A stretch of DNA of 14,673 nt from Candidatus Mcinerneyibacteriota bacterium. GTDB taxonomy: Bacteria; Macinerneyibacteriota; Macinerneyibacteria; Macinerneyibacteriales; DSCS01. The notes under the pieces were generated by a model. The model was not told the origin of the DNA, did no database searches, and saw only the letters and a program-made list of their open reading frames with translations. The stretch covers positions 1-14,673 of the forward strand of contig JAFGWL010000034.1 of NCBI GenBank assembly GCA_016937175.1, written 5' to 3'. The position numbers and the translations under genes are program-made. This document shows positions 7,691 to 14,673 of this stretch, in pieces (the stretch's first letter is position 1; each line of letters opens with the position of its first letter).

Positions 7691-8097
7691 AAATCACTCT
7701 TCTCTTTTTGAAGGGGGCTGACAAGGATCTTCTCTCGGTGGTTGAGACGACGTCCCGCTGCCCTGACCAGGGCCAGGCTCACAATAAAAAAAAGCGCTGC
7801 TCCCCCTACCCCTCCGCTCTCTCCCACATGGGGGAAAAGGAGAGTCCCTAAAACATAGCCTCCCAGGAGGAAGATGAGCGGCAGGCCGTAGACTAATCCT
7901 ATGAGAAGAGAAGGCGCCATCGTGGAACTCACCGTGACAGCATCTCCCTTTCGGACTCCGCGGGGCATGGATTCCACAGGCAGCTCTATCTCCCGGGCTG
8001 CATCACAAAGGCGGCAATGCAGGCAAGCCTCATCGGGATAGACTCTGAGCAGGGCCTTTGTCCCGGTTACCTCCAGCACAATCCCCTTTTGCTCCAT
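7687..8097 (-). CDS. RseC/MucC family (SoxR-reducing system type) inner membrane protein
   Basis: A protein of 136 residues with a cytosolic N-terminal half and two membrane segments. The start GIVLEVTGTKALLRV, the cysteine cluster CLHCRLC (Cys25, Cys28, Cys31) and GVRKGDAVTVSS match the RseC/MucC pattern. Hydrophobic segments are SLLIGLVYGLPLIFLLGGYV and a second one around ALFFIVSLALV. Known relatives modulate sigma-E signalling (RseC, MucC) or belong to the SoxR-reducing/Rnf electron-transfer context, and the cysteines may bind an iron-sulfur cluster. Neither rse nor rnf genes are visible here, so the role is open. Two adjacent ATGs (8100 and 8097) are possible. GAGGAG lies one base from the first and four from the second, so I prefer 8097. 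Both overlap the stop of the preceding gene, and the stop overlaps the topA start. Confidence 0.78.
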   Translation of the reverse strand: MEQKGIVLEVTGTKALLRVYPDEACLHCRLCDAAREIELPVESMPRGVRKGDAVTVSSTMAPSLLIGLVYGLPLIFLLGGYVLGTLLFPHVGESGGVGGAALFFIVSLALVRAAGRRLNHREKILVSPLQKEKSDL

Positions 8098-8630
8098 CAT
8101 ACTCCTCTTCTTTTAAAAAAGCCCATGACGACTCCCAGAGCCACAGACCAGAGAGCTGCCAGTCCGATCCGGTAATCTTCGGGAAGGAGAAAGGTCACAG
8201 TATGTGCCGGGATCCAGAACCAGAGAAGGGTCATAAAGGATTTCTCAAGCCCTGCGAACCCTTTTGTCTTCATGATCAGATTATCCGTGACACGATGAAA
8301 GGCCATCATCTGGGGGCCGAAAAGGGTATTCATGGAGACAGAGACAAAGAAGGCCTTCCCGGGACCGGAACGGAAAAAGGTGCCGATCATCCCCTCTTCT
8401 CCCAGAGCAGAGGCAAAACCCACAAAACCCGTAAAGGCGTATTTGATGATAAGGCCCAGAACTCCCCATGCGGCCATTTTTAAAAGAAACTGAAAGCCTG
8501 TCATGACCCGAAAAGGATTCTTCCCTGCAATATACAGGCCCAGACATTCGCCGGCCATGCCCAGGATAAAAAACTGAATAAAAGCCGACAAAAGGGTATG
8601 TGTATGGACAAAATGGCTATAGCTTTCCAC
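8097..8630 (-). CDS. Polytopic membrane protein, Mpv17/PMP22-like (tentative), GTG start
   Basis: A protein of 177 residues with about four hydrophobic segments (roughly 12-35, 46-75, 93-112 and 134-172), ending in FFKRRGV. The C-terminal part FWIPAHTVTFLLPEDYRIG plus a tryptophan follows the eukaryotic Mpv17/PMP22 pattern W-x-P...F..P...R......W (Trp139, Pro141, Phe147, Pro150, Arg154, Trp161). FGPQMMAFHR (from residue 104) resembles that family's GP...WY motif. The match is from memory and short, so the family call is tentative. Function is unknown; Mpv17 relatives are thought to form channels in organelle membranes. An in-frame TTG at 8681 lacks a ribosome binding site and overlaps the previous gene, whereas GTG 8630 has GGAGG five bases upstream. 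It lies 40 bases after the giant gene and overlaps the RseC-like gene. Confidence 0.7.
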   Translation of the reverse strand: MESYSHFVHTHTLLSAFIQFFILGMAGECLGLYIAGKNPFRVMTGFQFLLKMAAWGVLGLIIKYAFTGFVGFASALGEEGMIGTFFRSGPGKAFFVSVSMNTLFGPQMMAFHRVTDNLIMKTKGFAGLEKSFMTLLWFWIPAHTVTFLLPEDYRIGLAALWSVALGVVMGFFKRRGV

Positions 8631-8635
8631 AATCA

Positions 8636-8640
8636 CCTCC
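8636..8640 (-). promoter_or_regulatory. Ribosome binding site for the GTG start at 8630
   Basis: GGAGG, five bases before GTG on the minus strand (GGAGGTGATTGTG). It decides the start of the Mpv17-like gene and removes 17 poorly supported N-terminal residues. Confidence 0.85.
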
Positions 8641-8670
8641 ACTGATGATAAACACAATAGCAGGAGAATA

Positions 8671-11600
8671 TCATTCGTCAAGGATGTTCCCGGACAAAGA
8701 GCGGAGATGCCCCATGATCAGGCGGGAGACGATGGAGAGGAGATTCGCCTCGACATAGGTATACTCCTTCTTCTCCATACGGCTTGACAAGTAGAGTTTC
8801 AGCTTGACTTTACCCTCGTCCACGACCTGGATCAAGTCGGAATGGAGTCCCTTTTTCCCCTCTTCATACTTCCAGTTCACCGCGATCAGAGTGTCCTCGA
8901 TCCTGGCTGCATGTTCTATGTATTTTTCGATGGTCCTTATCTCGGGGTCACGATATTCGTAACCCTTTCCTCCGACCTCAAAGGAGAAATCGATGTAGTC
9001 ATAGTCCACAAACCGGCTGATCATCCCCAGCATGGTATTAAAAAAGATTTGCGGGGTTCCCGGGTCGAGCATGGTCAGTTCGATGATATTCCTTATGATA
9101 TCTTCGGTCAGAGCAATATCCCCCGTCACAATCCCCGCAAGAATGTCATGTTTTCCCTTGTAAAGGCCGTATTTTTCCTCCCAGAGGACAACGGGATGGT
9201 GGTTTTTTTTAGCTGCGTTCAAAGCTGCGATCCCCTTCGCCAGGACGATATCGGCTTTCTCCCCGTGGTCGGGGATATAACTGAGCCCTATACTGACAGT
9301 AGCTCCGTGCTCAGCCAGCAAAGGATCCTCTTTGATAAGCTTGGCCAGATGCTCTGCCAGCTCAACCAGGCGTCCCTTGGATACACGGGAATGAGCCACG
9401 GCGAACTCCTCTCCCATATACCGGCCTATGATATCGTTTGATTTAGCGTATTCCTTAATGATCTCTGCAACATGTTTTATAATACGGTCTCCCTGAATCT
9501 CACCATACTTTTTATTGATCTCTGACATATGGTCGATATCGATGAGCATAAATCCCAGTGTCTCATCCTTTTTCCTCTGGCTGATCCTTTTTTTCAGGGT
9601 ATTTAAAAAGAAATACCTGGTCATGACCCCCGTCAGGGGACAGAGAATGATCTCGTCCCGCAGCTCCCTGTAGCGCAGAAGGATGCTCATATACTGGACC
9701 AGCGGAAAGATAAACTCCACAAGGTCCTTCTGGATGTTGTTGCAATACTTTTTAGTATCCAGATAGAGCAGCCCCCGCACAGTATCCTGAAGAAGCCTGT
9801 TCCGGAGATCCCCCTCCTCAGGGTCTTCGGTAAAACCGAAATCGACAATGGGAAAGAGGCCGGCGGTGACGATAGATGAAGAGAAATGAGTATAATTCTT
9901 GACCCTGATATGACGCGGAGACCTGACCCCCGATGCCAGCAGGTCATAGCGGTATTCATCATCATCATAGAGGGCCCGTTTCACCTCTTCAAAGAGAGGC
10001 TTATAACGGTCTGCCCCGTCTTTGACAAAGAGGGTGATCCTGTCAGCCCGGGCGAAATCCATGATGAAACGCAAAGCGGTCTTTATATTCTCATCGATCC
10101 CGGTAAAATCATATTTCCAGGCTTCGATAAGCTGAAGCATCTCTCTTCTGAAAAACCTGAAGGAGTTGCCGGTATACTCGTCAAACCAGAATTTTTTGAT
10201 CACAGGGAAAGTGATTCGTGCCACGGGAAGCCGGAGGCGCTGAGCGACCGCTTTCTTTGTATCCAGAATATCACGGCAGAGGCTGGTCTTCTGGTAAAAA
10301 GCGATATACCCCTTGGGAAAGTTACTTTTGATGTGCTGCTCATAAAAGAGGATATCCGTCAGGATCTCATAAAGCCTGAAATTGTACTCTTTTTTCTCAT
10401 AAAGCGTCGACAGTTCCAGAAGGATCTTTAAAATACGGCTGTTGTTTTTTTCTTTTTTGTAACGGGCCAGAAGGCCTTCAAGGATCTCGATCTTCTCTTC
10501 ATCGTTTTGAATAAAAGGGATCCCTGCATACTCAAAATCGATATCGCCCAGCTCGGCTCCTGACGTCTCTTTGAGACGTATCAGCTTACTGAAGAGTCTC
10601 TTGGCTTCTGTCTTTTTCCCCCTATGGATATAGAGGATCCTGACTTTTTTGAGCATGGCGTCAAAGAACTCATAATTATAGACGTGATGTTTTTCGCACT
10701 CTTCGGCGACTTTCTCATAATAGGTGAGGGCCTGCGAAAAACGCCTCCAGGAGTAGTAGATATCTCCGTTATTGGAATAGTATTGGACAAGGTACTGCCA
10801 GTAGTTAATGGACCTGGCACTCTTTTTCATAAGCGAACTCAGAAAACGCGCTTTTTTAAAGTCCCCCATCTGTGTGACAATGGCAATAAGCTGGTCGAGA
10901 ACGACCAGATAGCGTCTCTTATCCTCTTTTTTGACATACCGCATGGCTTCTGCAATAGTCGTGTAAGCTTCCTTATAGTAAAAATTGTCTGCATAAAGCT
11001 CGGCAATATTCGACAGAGGGACCACAATACTTGTCTCATCCCCGGCCCTTTTCCCCAGGTTGACCGACTTGTTCAACTCATGGATGATCGCTTCATAAGA
11101 ATAACCGATATAATATTTCGCACTGGCAATATTATTATGCGCCTTGATCTGGTCTCTGTAGCTTCCTGTCTCACGGGCTTTTTCCAGGGCTTTCTCGTAA
11201 AAAGCCTGGGCTCGTGTGGCATCCCCTGAGTTAAGAGAGACATTCCCAAGGATAAAATAGGCCTGGATGGCAACGGCTCCTGTCTCCTCAGCCTCATCCC
11301 CTGTCCCGAGCCCTTCCAGAACCCTTTCACCAAGCTCCCGGACTTTCTCGTAGTCTCCCCTGGTGTAAAAATCGGTAGCTGCAGAAAGGGCAAGCTGATA
11401 TAAAAACCAGGGCATCCCTCCGCGGATATTCTTCAGCAAGAGGTCGCCCTGTCCGTTCTTTTCATGGGGAGCAGAGAGAAGATAGTCTATAAAAGCGAGA
11501 AGAAAAGCTACATAAGGCTGCTTCTGTTGGGCGAGGACAGACCTTTTCATACGTCTGAGAAGAGTTGTGGCCCCGGCACCTCGACCCACAAAAGGCTCCA

Positions 11601-13713
11601 GGACACGGACAGCTAGATAAAGAGAGAAGAGATCTTTCTCTTTTTCTGACCATAAGGAGACAACCTGCCCTTTATTTGAGATAAACTCACGAAGCCCCTT
11701 CTCATCATTGAGATGAAGCATAAGATGGAGACGTGTCTGGAGATAGATCCTCTTTTCAGACTCTGAGATCTTCTTTTCCAGCCTGGCCAGATAGGACCTG
11801 AATTGATCCAGGTCATGCCGCCCCAGATTATAAAGCTTCAACAAACGGGCCATATGCTCAAGTGCTTTTTTCGTCTCGCCCTGCTCCATATGGATCTGTA
11901 TCAGGTTCATCACCCGAATGGGGTCCGCCTGCTTTTGTTCCAGGAATGCAATAAAATTATCACGGAACCGGGGCGTCTCGTGGATCGTACCCTTCTTAAA
12001 GTAGTCGTTGATATCATCACGGACAATACGGTAATAGGCTGTCTCTTTTTCCCATATCTCATCGATATAGGCATGGGTCCGGAGAGACCCCAGAAAACCA
12101 AGGGTCTCCTCATGGGAAGAGTGGATCAGCTGGACAAGGTCGTCGAGTTTCAGTATTTTTCGACTGTGGCTGAGATACCAGAGGATCTCCTTTTCTTCTC
12201 TCCGGAGGTACTGGATCCTCTTCTCCAAAGCATCATCTGCGAGAAGATACGCGCTCTCTTCCTCGACTCCCGCTGAATTGATGAACATAATCTGATTTCT
12301 GTCATCGATGGACAAGAGATTCTTTTCCACCATCTTCTGGATAAAACTGATGATCTTTTCTGCCTGGGTGATCTGATAGGTATTAAGAAGATTTTCCAGA
12401 GGTTCCAGGGAAAGTTCTCCATCGAAGAGATGATGCAGCATCGCTCTTATTTCGCTTGAAGAGAGAGCCAGATATTCCTTGGTCACGATCTCAAAATGAG
12501 GGTCTTTGTAAAAGACATGGAACCTATTCTTTTCCATTCCCGCATCAAAAAGCAGGACGATATTCCCCCGATGCTTTACATGCAGCATCAGGTTGATAAA
12601 CCGGTTGATCTTGTCATCCATCCCCACCAGGTTCTGAATATGGAGGACGACCTTTTTTGTGATGGAAAAATCAAAGAGGAGTTCCAGCAGATAGGACTGG
12701 ACATTTAAAAGATACTGCTCGTTCAGCGTTTCATTATAAAGGGCAAACTGACGGTTGATGATCTTATTCAGGTCCTCACGGAGTTCATAATGGCTAAGGC
12801 AGTCAAAGAGGTATTTGAGAAAATCATAAAAATTCTGCATGATGATCTCAATCTTGAGGTATTTTTCAAATTTGAGATATTCAAGAAAATCCCGGATCAC
12901 CGTCTCTTTGAGAGAACCCGATTCACCGAAGAAGATAAAAGCGATCTTGGAATTCCGCTTGGCTTGGAATAAATATAGGTTCTGCAGGATCTCCGAATGA
13001 AGAGAGAGTCCCATCTCATAGGTCGTCCACTCCTTTTTTTCATAAAAATAGGAGTATCGGTTCTCTCTCAAAAACCCCTTTTCCTCAAGTCTGTCCAGAA
13101 ACTCTTCTAGCGAAGCCCCATCAAAAGAGGAGAGAAAGCCCGCATAATCCCTCAACAGAGGACTTTTCCCCGGAGAAGAATCCAACAGTTCCCCCATGTG
13201 ACGGCATAAGCCTTGAAAAGCCTCGCACGAAAACGAATCCTTCGTCTTCAGGTTAAAAAGATCTGCTTTTAAACGTTTTTTCTGAAGAAGGATCAGCTGT
13301 TCATCCGGAAACTCATAGATAAAGGTCTTCTGTTTGTAGAGGAAAAAGATAAGTTTCCAGAACTGATTCATGATATGGAGGATCTCCTCTTCTTTGAGGC
13401 TGCCGTTCTTCACAAGAGCGGGAAAGTTCTCCACCGGGGCATATTCACTTATCAGGATATAGTAATTGGAATAGGTGATCTTCCCGTCGAAAAACCAGAC
13501 TTTCTCATAATTGTAATATTCCAGAAGAGAGGGATGCTTCAGGCGGATAAGCTGATGATAAGAGGAATATCTCCCCAGCACATCACGCATGGTATCGAAG
13601 ATCCGCAGAAGGACTGTCTTGCTTTTGAAAAGATCCCGGGCCTGGTAAAGGGAAGTCCCGGACATTTCGGTCATCTTTTTTTTAAGCTCGTACCGGTCAT
13701 TAATGATCTTCAT
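8671..13713 (-). CDS. Giant signalling protein: pseudokinase, degenerate STAND-like ATPase, TPR, GAF, GGDEF (MGEEF), C-terminal GAF-like
   Basis: A 1680-residue protein with no signal peptide or membrane segment seen, so probably cytosolic. Residues 7-160 resemble a protein kinase N-lobe (RYELKKKMTEMSGTSLYQARD), but the VAIK lysine is Arg37 and no HRD or DFG motif is visible. Residues 235-500 look like an AAA/STAND ATPase, yet the Walker A site reads GESGSLKE (263-270), without GK[ST], and the Walker B acidic pair is absent (VVLHIQN). About 590-1120 are helical TPR-type repeats, clearest at 815-925. About 1200-1350 look like GAF. Residues 1355-1515 are GGDEF with signature MGEEF (1433-1437); metal ligands Asp1392 and Glu1435 and guanine contacts Asn1400 and Asp1409 remain. 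The last 165 residues may be another GAF. ATG 13713 has AAGGA four bases upstream. The order recalls the large kinase-ATPase-TPR-GAF signalling proteins. Output and ligand are unknown. Confidence 0.88.
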   Translation of the reverse strand: MKIINDRYELKKKMTEMSGTSLYQARDLFKSKTVLLRIFDTMRDVLGRYSSYHQLIRLKHPSLLEYYNYEKVWFFDGKITYSNYYILISEYAPVENFPALVKNGSLKEEEILHIMNQFWKLIFFLYKQKTFIYEFPDEQLILLQKKRLKADLFNLKTKDSFSCEAFQGLCRHMGELLDSSPGKSPLLRDYAGFLSSFDGASLEEFLDRLEEKGFLRENRYSYFYEKKEWTTYEMGLSLHSEILQNLYLFQAKRNSKIAFIFFGESGSLKETVIRDFLEYLKFEKYLKIEIIMQNFYDFLKYLFDCLSHYELREDLNKIINRQFALYNETLNEQYLLNVQSYLLELLFDFSITKKVVLHIQNLVGMDDKINRFINLMLHVKHRGNIVLLFDAGMEKNRFHVFYKDPHFEIVTKEYLALSSSEIRAMLHHLFDGELSLEPLENLLNTYQITQAEKIISFIQKMVEKNLLSIDDRNQIMFINSAGVEEESAYLLADDALEKRIQYLRREEKEILWYLSHSRKILKLDDLVQLIHSSHEETLGFLGSLRTHAYIDEIWEKETAYYRIVRDDINDYFKKGTIHETPRFRDNFIAFLEQKQADPIRVMNLIQIHMEQGETKKALEHMARLLKLYNLGRHDLDQFRSYLARLEKKISESEKRIYLQTRLHLMLHLNDEKGLREFISNKGQVVSLWSEKEKDLFSLYLAVRVLEPFVGRGAGATTLLRRMKRSVLAQQKQPYVAFLLAFIDYLLSAPHEKNGQGDLLLKNIRGGMPWFLYQLALSAATDFYTRGDYEKVRELGERVLEGLGTGDEAEETGAVAIQAYFILGNVSLNSGDATRAQAFYEKALEKARETGSYRDQIKAHNNIASAKYYIGYSYEAIIHELNKSVNLGKRAGDETSIVVPLSNIAELYADNFYYKEAYTTIAEAMRYVKKEDKRRYLVVLDQLIAIVTQMGDFKKARFLSSLMKKSARSINYWQYLVQYYSNNGDIYYSWRRFSQALTYYEKVAEECEKHHVYNYEFFDAMLKKVRILYIHRGKKTEAKRLFSKLIRLKETSGAELGDIDFEYAGIPFIQNDEEKIEILEGLLARYKKEKNNSRILKILLELSTLYEKKEYNFRLYEILTDILFYEQHIKSNFPKGYIAFYQKTSLCRDILDTKKAVAQRLRLPVARITFPVIKKFWFDEYTGNSFRFFRREMLQLIEAWKYDFTGIDENIKTALRFIMDFARADRITLFVKDGADRYKPLFEEVKRALYDDDEYRYDLLASGVRSPRHIRVKNYTHFSSSIVTAGLFPIVDFGFTEDPEEGDLRNRLLQDTVRGLLYLDTKKYCNNIQKDLVEFIFPLVQYMSILLRYRELRDEIILCPLTGVMTRYFFLNTLKKRISQRKKDETLGFMLIDIDHMSEINKKYGEIQGDRIIKHVAEIIKEYAKSNDIIGRYMGEEFAVAHSRVSKGRLVELAEHLAKLIKEDPLLAEHGATVSIGLSYIPDHGEKADIVLAKGIAALNAAKKNHHPVVLWEEKYGLYKGKHDILAGIVTGDIALTEDIIRNIIELTMLDPGTPQIFFNTMLGMISRFVDYDYIDFSFEVGGKGYEYRDPEIRTIEKYIEHAARIEDTLIAVNWKYEEGKKGLHSDLIQVVDEGKVKLKLYLSSRMEKKEYTYVEANLLSIVSRLIMGHLRSLSGNILDE

Positions 13714-13721
13714 AAGTTCCT

Positions 13722-14673
13722 TTACAACGCCAGCCTGTAGATATGGACGATATCATGATAATCAAGCCGGCGGAAAGCTCCGATGATCCCGTAGAGATCG
13801 TTGATACTGGAGGCCATCTCCTCGAACTGCTCTGTCCCCACCTCTCTCTCACTTAAGCGGATAGGAAGCTGAAGGTTGCGGTAAAACTCTTCAAGCCTTC
13901 GGGCAAGCCCCTCAGGCGACCCTTCCTGGGTCTGAAAAAGGATCCGCTCCAGCCGGGCCATTCGGCCGTATTTGTCACTCTCGGCCACATAACGGATCCA
14001 GGCCGGGTAAAGGATGGAAAAAGTCTCGCCATGGATCAACCCATAGCGCGCGCTCAACTCGTGGCTCATCTTATGGACAGACCAATCTGTCTTTTTCCCC
14101 AGCCCCATAAGCCCGTTGAGGGCCACTGTAGAGGCCCACATGAGATTGGATCTGGCTTCGATATCCCTGCCGTCCCGAAAAGCACGGGGGCCCATTTCGA
14201 TGCAGATACGCAGGACAGCTTCGGTCATGTAGTCTGTAATGGCAGCTTCTACATCCGGAGAAAAATACTGTTCGAAAAGGTGAGCCATAATATCAGAGAC
14301 ACCCGCCGCAGTGTGACGGGGTGAAACAGTAAAGGTATATTCAGGGTCCATGATCGAAAACCTGGGAATGATCATCTCAGAGTGGATGGCGCACTTCTTT
14401 TTCTCTCCTTCATGGGTGATCACTGCATGCTCATTAGCTTCTGAACCTGTCGCGGCAAGGGTCAGGACCGTTCCCACTGGAAGAGCACGGGTAATGGGTT
14501 CGCGTCCTAAAAACATATTCCAGAGATCTCCTGTGGCATAAACACCTGCTGCGATGGCTTTGGCTGTATCGATGACGCTGCCTCCGCCCACGGCGAGGAT
14601 CAGGTCTGATCCCTGCTCCCTGGCCAGGCGCACTCCCTCTTTGACCCGCTGGAGAACGGGATTGGGCGCGACT
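13722..14673 (-). CDS. Iron/zinc-dependent alcohol (butanol) dehydrogenase, YqhD/BDH type; 5' end outside window
   Basis: NAD(P)H-dependent oxidoreductase of the iron-containing alcohol dehydrogenase family, expected to interconvert aldehydes and alcohols such as butanal and butanol in the cytosol. The window holds 316 codons; members have about 385-390, so roughly 70 N-terminal residues are missing. The frame is open to the edge, with VAPNPVLQRVKEG upstream of a GTG at 14633, so that GTG is not the start. Motifs seen are the cofactor site AVGGGSVIDTAKAIA and LTLAATGSEANEHAVI. The metal ligands are Asp127, His131, His200 and His214 counted in this fragment. Their spacing (4, 69, 14) equals that known for E. 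coli YqhD (Asp194, His198, His267, His281). FEQYFSP and HELSARYGLIHG are typical of the butanol dehydrogenase branch. The giant gene starts eight bases after its stop, so the two are probably co-transcribed. Confidence 0.94.
   Translation of the reverse strand, partial: VAPNPVLQRVKEGVRLAREQGSDLILAVGGGSVIDTAKAIAAGVYATGDLWNMFLGREPITRALPVGTVLTLAATGSEANEHAVITHEGEKKKCAIHSEMIIPRFSIMDPEYTFTVSPRHTAAGVSDIMAHLFEQYFSPDVEAAITDYMTEAVLRICIEMGPRAFRDGRDIEARSNLMWASTVALNGLMGLGKKTDWSVHKMSHELSARYGLIHGETFSILYPAWIRYVAESDKYGRMARLERILFQTQEGSPEGLARRLEEFYRNLQLPIRLSEREVGTEQFEEMASSINDLYGIIGAFRRLDYHDIVHIYRLAL

Noticed and set aside
8631-8681. TTG at 8681 as start of the Mpv17-like gene
   Set aside because: It has no Shine-Dalgarno sequence and overlaps the preceding gene; GTG 8630 has an ideal site.
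8842-9441. Plus-strand frame of 199 codons opposite the GGDEF region
   Set aside because: It is antisense to the giant gene and no protein features stand out.
14631-14633. GTG as the start of the alcohol dehydrogenase
   Set aside because: The frame continues upstream with VAPNPVLQRVKEG, which is conserved in the family, so the true start is outside the window.

Overview
The window is a tightly packed bacterial chromosomal segment. Eleven protein genes all lie on the minus strand, so transcription runs from base 14673 down to base 1. The genes at both edges are cut by the window. Several pieces of evidence point to a diderm (Gram-negative type) bacterium. The DnaK ATPase domain carries the N-terminal insertion that Gram-positive DnaK lacks, an RseC/MucC-type inner membrane protein is present, and heat shock is controlled by HrcA/CIRCE. 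GC content looks close to 50 %, and Shine-Dalgarno sites are strong (GGAGG type). The phylum cannot be fixed from this window; a spirochaete or another deep-branching anaerobic diderm is my low-confidence guess.

Layout in order of transcription. (1) An iron/zinc-dependent alcohol dehydrogenase of the YqhD/butanol dehydrogenase type, 5' end missing. (2) Eight bases later, a 1680-residue signalling protein: degenerate protein kinase, degenerate STAND-like ATPase, TPR-type helical repeats, GAF, GGDEF with a variant signature, and a possible second GAF. (3) After 40 bases, a small polytopic membrane protein resembling Mpv17/PMP22, starting at GTG, followed by an RseC/MucC family membrane protein. 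(4) A housekeeping run coupled by overlaps or very short gaps: topA (topoisomerase I), xerC (tyrosine recombinase), hslV (peptidase of the HslUV protease, with no hslU beside it), rph (RNase PH) and rdgB (XTP/dITP diphosphatase). (5) The hrcA-grpE-dnaK heat-shock operon, with dnaK running off the left edge.

The only convincing promoter lies in the 56-base gap between rdgB and hrcA. It is a sigma-70 type TTGACA-N17-TAGATT whose -35 box overlaps the rdgB stop codon. A CIRCE operator covers the expected start site and contains the hrcA ribosome binding site. A second, separate palindrome covers the -35 box. Elsewhere genes overlap (ATGA junctions at hslV/rph and rseC/topA) or lie within 40 bases of each other, so the upstream genes probably form one or a few long transcripts.

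The most unusual item is the giant protein. Its kinase and ATPase modules have lost key catalytic residues, and its GGDEF module keeps the metal ligands but has an altered signature. This suggests a scaffold or sensor rather than an ordinary enzyme. No RNA genes, CRISPR arrays, insertion sequences or clear terminators were seen, and no stretch over 60 bases lacks a gene.
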